DNA from: an uncultured Thiotrichaceae bacterium
GTDB lineage: Bacteria; Pseudomonadota; Gammaproteobacteria; Thiotrichales; Thiotrichaceae
DNA length: 64,000 nucleotides
Reading direction: 5' to 3'
Assembly: GCA_937925855.1 (NCBI GenBank)
Contig: CALAMO010000014.1
Span: 46,279-110,278 of the forward strand
Shown: in pieces, positions 52,853-60,417 of the stretch
How the letters are laid out: each line of letters starts with the position of its first letter
How positions within the stretch are numbered: position 1 is the stretch's first letter
Made by a program: the position numbers and the translations under genes
The notes under the pieces: generated by a model
Told to the model about the DNA's origin: nothing
What the model saw: only the letters and a program-made list of their open reading frames with translations
Database searches by the model: none

Positions 52853-53236
52853 ATGCTGAAAACTCTGCGCATACTGACACTCTCCGCATCGGTTATGGCA
52901 ATTACCGCCCTAACCGGTTTAAGCACCAGCACTTACGCTGCGGATGATAACAAGGTCAGTGAAGAAGATATCGCCAAAGGCAAAGAACTCGCGTTTAGCC
53001 GCACTAAAGGGAATTGCTTGGCCTGTCACATGATGGACGATGGGCAAATGGCGGGTAATATCGGCCCACCGCTGGTAGCGATGCAGGCCCGTTATCCAGA
53101 ACGCGCGAAGCTGCGCGCGCAGATTTACGAGCCGCGTGATAAAAACCCAAATACGATCATGATTCCTTATGGCACCCACGGCGTGCTGAGCGATAAAGAA
53201 ATCGACCTGATCACCGATTACGTGCATTCCCTGTAG
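52853..53236 (+). CDS. soxX: SoxX, c-type cytochrome of the SoxXA complex
   Basis: Periplasmic cytochrome subunit of the SoxXA enzyme, which oxidatively couples thiosulfate to SoxYZ. The 127-residue precursor has a Sec signal ending TYA-AD around residue 24. The haem-binding CLACH (about residues 57-61) is followed by GNIGPPLVAMQARYPERAKLRAQI and a Met ligand region NTIMIPYGTHGVLS. The ATG at 52853 is preceded by GAGAGGAGG; an in-frame start at 52805 is less likely. First gene of soxXYZA-tusA. Confidence 0.93.
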   Translation: MLKTLRILTLSASVMAITALTGLSTSTYAADDNKVSEEDIAKGKELAFSRTKGNCLACHMMDDGQMAGNIGPPLVAMQARYPERAKLRAQIYEPRDKNPNTIMIPYGTHGVLSDKEIDLITDYVHSL

Positions 53237-53320
53237 GCGTAATCCACTGAAAATACGCATGCTAAACCGCATGAGACAGCGCACTTTTTAGCATGCCGCT
53301 TTGCTGAAAGAGGAAAAACT

Positions 53321-53788
53321 ATGAAACGCAGGACATTTTTGCAAGGAACCGTTGGCGCGGGTGCCGTTATGGCTGCTGGCAGCGGTTTACTCAGCTCACC
53401 CACACTGGCTGACGGCCATGGTGGTGGTATGGCTGCTGCTTTTGAAGCCGAAAATCTGGACGATGCGCTGGCCGCACTCGGCGGTCAAGCCGCCACAGAA
53501 TCTGATCAAATTAAAATTAAAGCACCGGAAATTGCTGAAAATGGCGCGGTGGTGCCAGTAACCGTCTCTACAGATATTGAAGGCGCCACTGAAATTGCCA
53601 TTCTGGTACCCGAAAACCCAGCCCCAATGGCTGCGGGTTTTAAACTAGCCGCTAATTCTGTAGCCACCGCATCGACCCGGCTGAAAATGGGCAAAACGTC
53701 TGATGTGATTGCCCTGGTGAAGGCAGGCGATGCGGTACACATGGCGAAAAAAGAAGTGAAAGTCACCATCGGCGGCTGTGGCGGTTAA
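53321..53788 (+). CDS. soxY: SoxY, sulfur-carrier subunit
   Basis: Carrier half of SoxYZ; sulfur intermediates are bound to the cysteine of the swinging arm. The 155-residue precursor begins with a twin-arginine-type signal MKRRTFLQGTVGAGAVMAAG. The mature protein is a beta-rich domain, and the C terminus is GGCGG, the canonical carrier arm with the reactive cysteine next to last but one. It lies between soxX and soxZ, 17 nt from the latter, and is presumably exported by Tat together with SoxZ. Confidence 0.95.
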   Translation: MKRRTFLQGTVGAGAVMAAGSGLLSSPTLADGHGGGMAAAFEAENLDDALAALGGQAATESDQIKIKAPEIAENGAVVPVTVSTDIEGATEIAILVPENPAPMAAGFKLAANSVATASTRLKMGKTSDVIALVKAGDAVHMAKKEVKVTIGGCGG

Positions 53789-53804
53789 TAGAGGAGATAC
53801 GGTA

Positions 53805-54113
53805 ATGGCTAGAAAAATCAAGATTAAAGCAAAAGAGAAAGACGGCGTCGTCACGGTTAAATCCATCATGAATCACCCGATGGAAACCGGTCAGCGCAAG
53901 GGCAAGGACGGTAAGAAAATTCCAGCACACTTCATTAGTGAAATCGTGGTAACGGCTAATGATGAGGAAGTGTTGAATGCTAATTGGGGGCCTGCGGTCT
54001 CTAAAAACCCCTTCATCTCACTCGCTTACAACGGTGCCAAAGGTGATGTGGTTAAGCTGACCTGGAAAGATAATATGGGCGAGTCAGAATCCGCTGAAAC
54101 CAACGTTAAGTAA
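53805..54113 (+). CDS. soxZ: SoxZ, sulfur-carrier partner subunit
   Basis: A 102-residue periplasmic partner of SoxY without its own signal peptide, exported as a complex. The start ARKIKIKAKEKDGVVTVKSI, MNHPMETGQRKGKDGKKIPAHFI in normal spacing, and the C-terminal GDVVKLTWKDNMGESE are characteristic. The ATG at 53805 has GAGGAGAT upstream; an in-frame GTG at 53778 overlaps soxY and is unlikely. Followed by soxA after 20 nt. Confidence 0.95.
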   Translation: MARKIKIKAKEKDGVVTVKSIMNHPMETGQRKGKDGKKIPAHFISEIVVTANDEEVLNANWGPAVSKNPFISLAYNGAKGDVVKLTWKDNMGESESAETNVK

Positions 54114-54133
54114 GCCCAAACCGGAGGAAATTC

Positions 54134-54973
54134 ATGAAAAAGCTATCACTAACACTGGTGACCTCTGTTCTGCTTACGTTATCAACGGCTGGAACGTTGC
54201 AGGCCACCCCTGCGGAAGATCAAGAGGCGCTGAAAAACTATTTCAGCAAGAAGTTCAGCAAGATTGACATCAATAGCTACGGTGACGGTGCTTATATCTA
54301 TCGCGAAGATGCCTATGAGCAGTTCAAGCTGATGGAGGAAGACTTCCCACCGTATGAAGACCAGATCGCCAAAGGCGAGGAAATGTGGAACACCCCTTTC
54401 GCTAACGGCAAGGGTTATCAGGATTGCTTGGGTGATGATGTCACCAAAGTGCGCGCTAAGTACCCGATGTACGACGAGGCCAAGGACACTATTCTGACAC
54501 TGGAAAGCGAAATTAACGCCTGCCGCACCGCCAACGGTGAGAAAAAACTGAAATGGAAAAAAGGCGACATTGCCGCGCTGTCTGGCTATATCGCCACCCA
54601 GGCAAACGGGCAGACCATCGATGTTAAAATCCCAAACGAAAAAGCAGAGGCCTGGTACGAAAAAGGCAAAACCTTTTTCTACGCTAAGCGCGGCCAACTC
54701 AATATGTCCTGTGCGGATTGCCACGTTGCCTATGCCGGTAGCCGCATTCGGGCGGACACGTTGAGCCCGTCTTACGGCCATGTCACCCACTTCCCGGTGT
54801 ATCGCGCTAAGTGGGGTGCAATGGGTACACTGCATCGGCGCTATGGCGGCTGTAACGAACAGGTACGTGCCAAAGCGTTTAAAGCGCAGAGTGATGAGTA
54901 TAAAGCGCTGGAATACTTCCATACCCACATGTCAAACGGCTTGCAATGGAGTGGAACCGCGTTCCGCAAATAA
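54134..54973 (+). CDS. soxA: SoxA, L-cysteine S-thiosulfotransferase subunit (mono-haem type)
   Basis: Catalytic subunit of SoxXA, forming the disulfide bond between thiosulfate and the SoxY cysteine. The 279-residue precursor has a Sec signal ending LQA-TP near residue 25. One haem site is visible, CADCH (about residues 194-198). The N-terminal half has Cys in YQDCLG and NACRTA but no second CxxCH, as in mono-haem SoxA. The GGCNEQVRAKAF segment (about residue 237) carries the active-site cysteine ligand. The conserved end is YFHTHMSNGLQWSGTAFRK. Strong hairpins follow it. Confidence 0.94.
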   Translation: MKKLSLTLVTSVLLTLSTAGTLQATPAEDQEALKNYFSKKFSKIDINSYGDGAYIYREDAYEQFKLMEEDFPPYEDQIAKGEEMWNTPFANGKGYQDCLGDDVTKVRAKYPMYDEAKDTILTLESEINACRTANGEKKLKWKKGDIAALSGYIATQANGQTIDVKIPNEKAEAWYEKGKTFFYAKRGQLNMSCADCHVAYAGSRIRADTLSPSYGHVTHFPVYRAKWGAMGTLHRRYGGCNEQVRAKAFKAQSDEYKALEYFHTHMSNGLQWSGTAFRK

Positions 54974-54975
54974 AC

Positions 54976-55020
54976 GCCTAATTAGGCAACGCTGGCTAAT
55001 CCACGATTAGCCAGCGTTGC
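54976..55020 (+). terminator. Palindromes after soxA (attenuator or weak terminator)
   Basis: A 12-bp perfect palindrome GCCTAATTAGGC (54976-54987) overlaps the start of a perfect 15-bp stem (54986-55000 with 55006-55020) with a 5-nt loop. Only TCTT follows, so it may reduce read-through into tusA or stabilise the sox messenger rather than terminate fully. Confidence 0.6.
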
Positions 55021-55041
55021 TCTTAGCCTCTCAGGAAAACA

Positions 55042-55272
55042 ATGGCTGACTACAATCGTGAACTGGATACACGCGGTCTAAATTGCCCCCTTTCGATACT
55101 GCGTACTAAAAAAGTGATGGACGAAATGGCTACGGGCGAAGTCGTGCGGATAGTGACGGACGATGCAGCTTCGGTGGAAAATATGCAGGTTTATGCCGCT
55201 CAGACCGGGAGCGAATTAATGAGTAGCCACCAGAATAGAAATGAGTTTACTTTCCTAGTCCGCAAAAATTAA
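55042..55272 (+). CDS. tusA: TusA-family sulfurtransferase
   Basis: A 76-residue sulfur-relay protein: LDTRGLNCPLSILRTKKVMD carries the reactive cysteine of the TusA/SirA fold. TusA proteins usually have CPxP; here the second proline is Ser (CPLS). The rest, EVVRIVTDDAASVENMQVYAAQTG, fits the family. Co-location with soxXYZA suggests a role in handling sulfane sulfur from thiosulfate oxidation rather than tRNA thiolation. It has 'tctcaggaaaac' upstream as ribosome binding site. Separated from soxA by 68 nt including strong hairpins. Confidence 0.88.
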   Translation: MADYNRELDTRGLNCPLSILRTKKVMDEMATGEVVRIVTDDAASVENMQVYAAQTGSELMSSHQNRNEFTFLVRKN

Positions 55273-55314
55273 CGAATCAGTGCGACAAGAGGGTCTAGCA
55301 CAGCAGTGCTGAAC

Positions 55315-56697
55315 TCAAAAAACCTTCAGTAAGGCACTCATTGAATCCTTCGCGTCGCCATAAAATAGGCGCGTATTCTCTTTATAGAACAACGGATTCT
55401 CCACGCCAGAGTAGCCAGTCCCCTGGCCGCGCTTAGAAACAAACACCTGTTTGGCCTTCCAGACTTCTAGCACCGGCATCCCAGCAATTGGGCTGTGCGG
55501 GTCGTCCTGCGCCGCTGGATTCACAATGTCATTGGAACCCACCACGATAACAACATCAGTATCAGGAAAATCAGCGTTAATCTCATCCATTTCAAGCACG
55601 ATGTCATACGGTACTTTTGCCTCCGCCAGCAGTACATTCATATGCCCCGGTAAGCGCCCCGCCACGGGGTGAATCGCAAAACGCACGTCTTTACCCTGCG
55701 CACGCAGTCGCTGTGTGAGTTCAGAAATTACCCCCTTCGCCTGCGCCACGGCCATGCCATAGCCAGGCACGATCACAATACGCTCAGCCACCTCTAAGGC
55801 CGCAAATACGCCATGCTCATCAATCGCCACTCTTTCACCATCAATGGCCTGTACCGGGCCAGTCGTATTCCCAAAGCCCCCCAAAATCACCGACAGGAAG
55901 CTGCGGTTCATGGCCTTACACATGATGTATGACAAAATCGCACCTGAAGAACCCACCAGCGCACCAGTGACGATCAACAGGTCATTACCCAACATAAAGC
56001 CGGTCGCCGCAGCAGCCCAACCGGAGTAAGAATTTAACATCGAAACCACTACCGGCATATCCGCACCGCCGATAGACATCACCAGATGCACACCAATCAC
56101 AAAGGCCAGCAGCGTCATCAACAACAACGTCCAAAGACCGACATGCTGTAGGAACAGCACGCCCAACACCAGACACAGCGCAAGTAGCACTAGATTCAGC
56201 GTATGCCGCTGCGGCAGGGCAAGCGCCTTGCTGCTGATACTGCCCGCCAGCTTGCCATACGCCACCATCGAACCGGTAAAGGTGATCGCCCCAATAAAGA
56301 CCCCGAGTAAAATCTCAACCTGATGAATCACCGCAGCGGCACCGCTGAGACCCTGCGGTGGATCAAGCTCGGAATTAATTCCGATGAACACCGCAGCCAA
56401 TCCCACAAAACTGTGTAGGGCCGCAACCAGCTGTGGCATGCTGGTCATTTCTACCCGCTGCGCCACCACAATTCCAACAACAGCGCCCATAAGAATCATC
56501 GGCACCAGTACGCCGAAGTGGGTCACCTGTGGACTGAGAATCGTCGCAAACACTGCAATCGCCATGCCGATAATGCCGTACCAAATCGCGCGCTTGGCCT
56601 TTTCCTGACTGCTCAGCCCACCCAGGCTAAGAATAAACAGCACGCTGGCTGAGATATACGCTGCATTCATTAAACCTGAAGTTACGGTTGCACTCAT
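55315..56697 (-). CDS. pntB: NAD(P) transhydrogenase subunit beta
   Basis: Membrane subunit of the proton-translocating transhydrogenase that makes NADPH from NADH. 460 residues: nine or so N-terminal hydrophobic helices with GLNNAA-like [20 protein letters not shown] at the start, then the soluble NADP-binding domain with [49 protein letters not shown] and [18 protein letters not shown] in normal order. The ATG at 56697 starts 4 nt after the pntA stop; the frame is open 5 codons upstream. Last gene of pntAB, convergent with tusA. Confidence 0.95.
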   Translation of the reverse strand: MSATVTSGLMNAAYISASVLFILSLGGLSSQEKAKRAIWYGIIGMAIAVFATILSPQVTHFGVLVPMILMGAVVGIVVAQRVEMTSMPQLVAALHSFVGLAAVFIGINSELDPPQGLSGAAAVIHQVEILLGVFIGAITFTGSMVAYGKLAGSISSKALALPQRHTLNLVLLALCLVLGVLFLQHVGLWTLLLMTLLAFVIGVHLVMSIGGADMPVVVSMLNSYSGWAAAATGFMLGNDLLIVTGALVGSSGAILSYIMCKAMNRSFLSVILGGFGNTTGPVQAIDGERVAIDEHGVFAALEVAERIVIVPGYGMAVAQAKGVISELTQRLRAQGKDVRFAIHPVAGRLPGHMNVLLAEAKVPYDIVLEMDEINADFPDTDVVIVVGSNDIVNPAAQDDPHSPIAGMPVLEVWKAKQVFVSKRGQGTGYSGVENPLFYKENTRLFYGDAKDSMSALLKVF

Positions 56698-56701
56698 CGT
56701 C

Positions 56702-58315
56702 TCAGCCCTCACTCTTCTGGAACATCGCCAGCATGCGGCGTGTTACCACAAAACCACCCACAATATTAATCGACGCAATGAGCACCGCAACAGCCGCCAG
56801 CCCAGTCACCAGCCAAGAAGTGGAACTCACCTGTAGCAATGCGCCAATAATAATAATGCCCGAGATGGCATTCGTCACCGCCATCAGTGGCGTATGTAGG
56901 GCATGCGACACCTTCCAAATCACCTGAAACCCGACAAAGCAGGCCAACACAAACACAATTAAATGCTGCATAAAACTAGCGGGGGCGATGCTACCTATCA
57001 ACAACATCATCAAACCTGCGGCTAGTAAGCTCACGGACTGTATAGTGGTTGCTTTCTTGGCTGCCGCCTGGGCGGTACGCAGTGCGACTGCCGGGTCGAC
57101 CGGCGTTACTGCTGCCGGTTTGGCGATGGCCGGTACTGTTAACTTTGGCGGCGGATAGGTCAGGTCACCCTGATGACAGACTGTTGCGCTGCGGATAACA
57201 TCATCCGCCATATTCACCAGCGGCACACCGTCGTTCTGTGGCGTCAGGTCATCCAGCATATGACGAATATTAGTCGCATATAGCAGCGAAGACTGCGTCG
57301 CCATCCGACTGGGAAAATCGGTATAACCAACCACCTTCACCCCATTATCAGTGGTAATCAACGCATCCTTCACCGTCATCTCACAATTACCGCCTTGCTC
57401 TGCGGCCAAATCCACCACCACAGAGCCAGCCTGCATTAAGCCCACCATTTCAGCAGGCCATAATAACGGGGCCGGCCTGCCAGGGATTAAAGCAGTGGTG
57501 ATGACAATATCCACCTCCGGTGCCTGCTCGCGGAATAGCGCCATTTCTTTCGCAATAAAGGCTTCCGATGCCGGTTTCGCATAACCCCCATCACCGGAAC
57601 CATCCTCGGCAAAATCCAGCAGTAGAAATTCAGCGCCCATGCTCTCGATTTGCTCGGCCACCTCAGGACGCACATCAAAAGCGCGTACGATCGCCCCCAG
57701 CGACTGTGCCGTACCAATCGCCGCCAAGCCGGCAACCCCCGCACCAATCACCAACACTTTCGCGGGTGGCACTTTACCAGCGGCGGTGATCTGTCCAGTG
57801 AAAAAGCGCCCGAAGTGATTACCCGCTTCAATCACCGCCCGGTAACCGGCGATATTTGCCATGGAAGACAGCGCATCCATCTTCTGCGCCCGACTAATTC
57901 TCGGCACCATATCCATCGCGAGCACGGTAATACGCCGAGCATTAGCAGCGGCCAATAAGGCTGCATTTTGCGCAGGCCAGAAAAAGCTGATTAATATTTT
58001 ATCAGATGGCACGGCTGCAATTTCATCAGATGACGGTGGGCGCACTTGAATAATAATGTCGACCTGTGCCAATAGCACTGCACGCGCCGCTACTATTTCG
58101 ACCCCAGCCTCTCGATAGGCCGCATCTGAAAAGCCCGCCGCGACACCGGCCCCCTGTTCCAACAGGCAGCGATAACCCAGTTCACTGAGGTAACGCGCAC
58201 TGGCGGGGGTTAACGCAACACGACGTTCATCCCGGGCACTTTCCCGGCACGCGCCAACTAGAAAAGGTTGCCGTTTGCTGGCCGTTGGTGACAGAGAATC
58301 TGTGGCATTAGACAT
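56702..58315 (-). CDS. pntA: NAD(P) transhydrogenase subunit alpha
   Basis: A 537-residue subunit with the NAD-binding domain (about residues 18-390): [34 protein letters not shown] [27 protein letters not shown] and [16 protein letters not shown]. It is fused to a C-terminal membrane part with three to four helices (about 425-535; [37 protein letters not shown] read in family spacing). It is the two-gene pntAB form with fused alpha, as in E. coli, rather than the split three-gene form. Repeated motifs lie upstream at 58402-58475. Confidence 0.95.
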   Translation of the reverse strand: MSNATDSLSPTASKRQPFLVGACRESARDERRVALTPASARYLSELGYRCLLEQGAGVAAGFSDAAYREAGVEIVAARAVLLAQVDIIIQVRPPSSDEIAAVPSDKILISFFWPAQNAALLAAANARRITVLAMDMVPRISRAQKMDALSSMANIAGYRAVIEAGNHFGRFFTGQITAAGKVPPAKVLVIGAGVAGLAAIGTAQSLGAIVRAFDVRPEVAEQIESMGAEFLLLDFAEDGSGDGGYAKPASEAFIAKEMALFREQAPEVDIVITTALIPGRPAPLLWPAEMVGLMQAGSVVVDLAAEQGGNCEMTVKDALITTDNGVKVVGYTDFPSRMATQSSLLYATNIRHMLDDLTPQNDGVPLVNMADDVIRSATVCHQGDLTYPPPKLTVPAIAKPAAVTPVDPAVALRTAQAAAKKATTIQSVSLLAAGLMMLLIGSIAPASFMQHLIVFVLACFVGFQVIWKVSHALHTPLMAVTNAISGIIIIGALLQVSSTSWLVTGLAAVAVLIASINIVGGFVVTRRMLAMFQKSEG

Positions 58316-58401
58316 AAAAGCACCTGCGTTACAGAAAATGTATGGCGGTTCGTGGCCCTAGAAATAAGCCTATGCTTCCAGGGCTAACAGCATAAGAAAG
58401 C

Positions 58402-58475
58402 GTGTAACGCTATAAAGGATAGTGTAACTTCGCGGTTATTGCATCCGCTAAAACAATATACCGTATATACCGTAT
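58402..58475. promoter_or_regulatory. pntAB upstream repeats
   Basis: Between pntA and the next gene upstream: a direct repeat GTGTAAC at 58402-58408 and 58422-58428 (20 bp apart), and a head-to-tail ATACCGTAT pair at 58458-58466 and 58467-58475. The region is A+T-rich and should hold the pntAB promoter; the repeats are candidate regulator sites. Confidence 0.4.
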
Positions 58476-58489
58476 GGAATTTGCGAGTA

Positions 58490-58915
58490 TTAAATGCGGC
58501 CCTGCTGACGTGCATGCAGCGCATCTGAAATCGCATAACCATAGGTACAGTCGACTTCGACTCTGACTTTTTGCAAGCCAGGCGCGCCTTCAGTCAGCAT
58601 GACCGCTAGGGGCGTCCGCTTCTGAAAGCGCCGGTGCGGTTTTTGCAGCCACAGCACCCGCATCTGCGGGCTAAATGGGAAAGTGGTGCGTAAAGCATCG
58701 GTGATACCGGTAATATGACCAATGCGCTGTAGCACGTCTGGATCAGCAGGCAATGAACGGCTACCGTTGCGGTAGGCATTCAGCTGGCGTGGTCGGAGCG
58801 CGCTACTCAGCCCCAAAAGAGACAGCATTTCTGCAGTACTGAGTGTCCACTCATCCAGACAGTCCAACACTGTTTGGGTCAGCACCTGCATCTGTTCCCC
58901 AGAAAATTCAGCCAT
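58490..58915 (-). CDS. MbcA/ParS/Xre antitoxin-like (DUF2384) protein
   Basis: A protein of about 141 residues. An N-terminal Xre-like helical region (LDCLDEWTLSTAEMLSLLGL) precedes GRSL-like RNGSRSLPADPDVLQRIGHI. The C-terminal MbcA/ParS/Xre toxin-binding-type domain carries MRVLWLQKPHRRFQKRTPLAVMLTEGAPGLQKVR in normal family spacing. In toxin-antitoxin pairs this domain blocks a RES-domain toxin, but no RES gene is adjacent. The ATG at 58915 overlaps the stop of the 105-residue gene upstream by 8 nt; a GTG at 58927 is also in frame. It may be a regulator retained without a toxin. Confidence 0.7.
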   Translation of the reverse strand: MAEFSGEQMQVLTQTVLDCLDEWTLSTAEMLSLLGLSSALRPRQLNAYRNGSRSLPADPDVLQRIGHITGITDALRTTFPFSPQMRVLWLQKPHRRFQKRTPLAVMLTEGAPGLQKVRVEVDCTYGYAISDALHARQQGRI

Positions 58916-59225
58916 GAGGTATCGCACGCTCTGGCAGGTTCGACTCGCTTTTTGCCTTAACTAAGCGCTCCACAGCGAACGTCTGTGGGCTGTTGCTATC
59001 ATCAATAAAACGTGGCTTTTCCGTAGACACCTTACCCGCCAGCTGCATCAATTCGCGCTCCCGGCTCGCAATCAGATCAAAACAGGCTTTAATATCCGCC
59101 ACCGTATCATCCCTTAGCGGATAGCGAGTGACCGAATCGCGCGGCGTCAAGTCCCGCACCACGCTTGCTAAGGTTTTGCGCATCGCCATGAGCACCCGCT
59201 TTTCAGTGGAAAACGCTTCCGTCAT
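58908..59225 (-). CDS. Conserved hypothetical protein, 105 residues
   Basis: First gene of the pair with the MbcA-like gene, overlapping it by 8 nt. The protein is helical and charged: FSTEKRVLMAMRKTLASVVRD, then SVTRYPLRDDTVADIKACFDLIASRERELMQLAGK, and a short tail with RFIDD. I have the impression that similar proteins occur in other gammaproteobacteria beside the same partner, but no function is known to me. It has no toxin-like domain. The ATG at 59225 has AAGG about 8 nt upstream; the frame is open to 59243. Confidence 0.7.
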   Translation of the reverse strand: MTEAFSTEKRVLMAMRKTLASVVRDLTPRDSVTRYPLRDDTVADIKACFDLIASRERELMQLAGKVSTEKPRFIDDSNSPQTFAVERLVKAKSESNLPERAIPHG

Positions 59226-59518
59226 ATGAGCAACCTTGGCCAATTTAAGGCCATAAAAAATTATCTAGTCAACAAGAACAAAACCCTGTTACCGCACAGG
59301 CGCAGGCCTGTAATAAACACCATAGCCCTGATGCTAACACTACGTTAACCGCGACCCAATACTCATCAGGTAATACACCTACGACACCCCAGCAACCCCA
59401 AAAAAAATGCTTATTGCCTCTGCGGCAACAGTGTATTGTATAGTTCCAACGACAGAGCTGTTCGGTGGGTTGTTCGATAGTATTTCGCATATCGTGTCAA
59501 TCTCTTCTATACTCAAGG
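59226..59518. other. Intergenic stretch, nothing recognised
   Basis: About 290 bp between the 105-residue gene and the candidate small RNA. It contains an A run near 59399-59407 and A+T-rich segments compatible with a promoter for the minus-strand pair. A 73-residue minus-strand frame (59269-59490) has odd composition and no ribosome binding site. Confidence 0.4.
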
Positions 59519-59599
59519 TATAATCAAGAAAGACGTTAGTCAGCCTAAACAGTAACGGTTCATCTAGTCACTGAACCCGCGAGATACTGTTTAGTTTTT
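59519..59599 (+). ncRNA. Candidate orphan small RNA with intrinsic terminator
   Basis: A TATAAT -10 box at 59519-59524 (weak -35 near GTCAAT) is followed by a transcript of about 65-75 nt. Its 3' end is an intrinsic terminator: CTAAACAGTA (59545-59554) pairs with TACTGTTTAG (59585-59594), enclosing an inner GGTTCA/TGAACC stem (59557-59562 with 59572-59577), then T5 at 59595-59599. No plus-strand gene lies upstream within 4 kb, so this terminator needs its own transcript. Expression is inferred, not shown. Confidence 0.5.
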
Positions 59600-59712
59600 C
59601 TAACCCACCAGGTGATAAATGGTAGCTTGTGACGCTTTTGTTCAATCGCTATGATTTATGTCGTCGCAGTGCAATCAAACTTTACTCGTTTTGCGGTTAT
59701 AACACTTTATGG

Positions 59713-59822
59713 CCTCCTCCTCTCCTCCAGCCATATCGTTACTGTAGATCGGAATTTTGACAGCACCGCAGATATTGCAAAATCCGCAGCACATAACGGT
59801 ATTTGACTCTCCTCCTCTCCTC
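59713..59822. repeat. Pyrimidine-tract direct repeats
   Basis: CCTCCTCCTCTCCTCC at 59713-59728 and CTCTCCTCCTCTCCTC at 59807-59822 are near-identical pyrimidine tracts 94 bp apart. On the minus strand they read as GAGGAGAGGAGG, a strong ribosome-binding-like purine run, but no convincing gene follows either copy. Confidence 0.6.
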
Positions 59823-59853
59823 TTGTCACTTACCGTGCTGCGGATCATTTTTT
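59782..59853. terminator. Candidate bidirectional terminator hairpin
   Basis: ATCCGCAGCAC (59782-59792) and GTGCTGCGGAT (59835-59845) are perfect 11-bp inverted repeats with a 42-nt loop. Six T (59848-59853) follow on the plus strand and four T on the minus strand (59779-59782). The right arm overlaps the stop codon of the PqiA-like gene, so it may terminate that gene leftward and any plus-strand transcript from 59519. Confidence 0.55.
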
Positions 59854-60390
59854 CCTCAATGATCTGCTTAGCCACAGATTCAGTAGCTGAATCAGCAGCA
59901 CTGCTCCGCCAAACCAGTACAAACCGGAGTGAATGGTTACATTCGCCAGAGCCCCCAGCTTGACCGCAACAAATAGCAGCGCCACCACAAACACATCCAA
60001 CATCGACCACTTGCCCCAGGTCTCTAATAGATTAACCAGCCATGCGCGCCGCCGGTGCGCTAATAACTTAGTGTTCACCATTAACGCTAAAGCGGTCATT
60101 TTCAGCAGCGGTGTTACCACACTAAACAACAGTAGAATCAGCCAGAGGAAATATTCGCCCTCAATGTGCAATGTTTGCAGGCTGGAATAAAGAGAATACT
60201 GATTATCAAAAAACCAGAATTTCTCCAATCGCATCAACGGCGCAAATACGCCCTGCACAAACGCCGTCAGAGCAAACAACAACAACACATTAAAGATCCA
60301 GCGCGCTAAAGCTGACACAGCGCCCCCAGACACAGCAGACCAATAGCCTTCAGCGGCGGACACACTAGCGCCGATCCTGCGACTCCCCAC
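59845..60390 (-). CDS. Single-domain PqiA-like membrane protein
   Basis: A 181-residue inner-membrane protein with four hydrophobic helices and the PqiA signature TWGKWSMLDVFVVALLFVAVKLGALA, the same GKWSMxDVFVVA motif seen in the pqi operon of this window. It lacks the cysteine pairs (zinc ribbon) at the N terminus. Starts are uncertain because the first 25 residues are weakly hydrophobic. It follows the phosphatase gene on the same strand (27 nt gap). No MCE gene is adjacent. A role in envelope lipid transport is inferred from homology only. Confidence 0.82.
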   Translation of the reverse strand: MGSRRIGASVSAAEGYWSAVSGGAVSALARWIFNVLLLFALTAFVQGVFAPLMRLEKFWFFDNQYSLYSSLQTLHIEGEYFLWLILLLFSVVTPLLKMTALALMVNTKLLAHRRRAWLVNLLETWGKWSMLDVFVVALLFVAVKLGALANVTIHSGLYWFGGAVLLIQLLNLWLSRSLRKK

Positions 60391-60417
60391 AGGCTACACA
60401 GACGATTAATGCTTAGC

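Noticed and set aside
54182..54928. 248-residue open frame antisense to soxA
   Set aside because: Lies wholly inside soxA on the other strand, has no family resemblance or ribosome binding site, and arises from soxA codon bias.
59675..60010. 111-residue Cys/Gly-rich minus-strand frame preceded by purine tracts
   Set aside because: Overlaps the PqiA-like gene in another frame and has biased composition; the purine tracts do not sit at its start.
59845..60390. Solo PqiA gene as part of a second MCE operon
   Set aside because: The neighbours are a PhoD-like phosphatase and a gene-poor stretch; no MCE gene is nearby.
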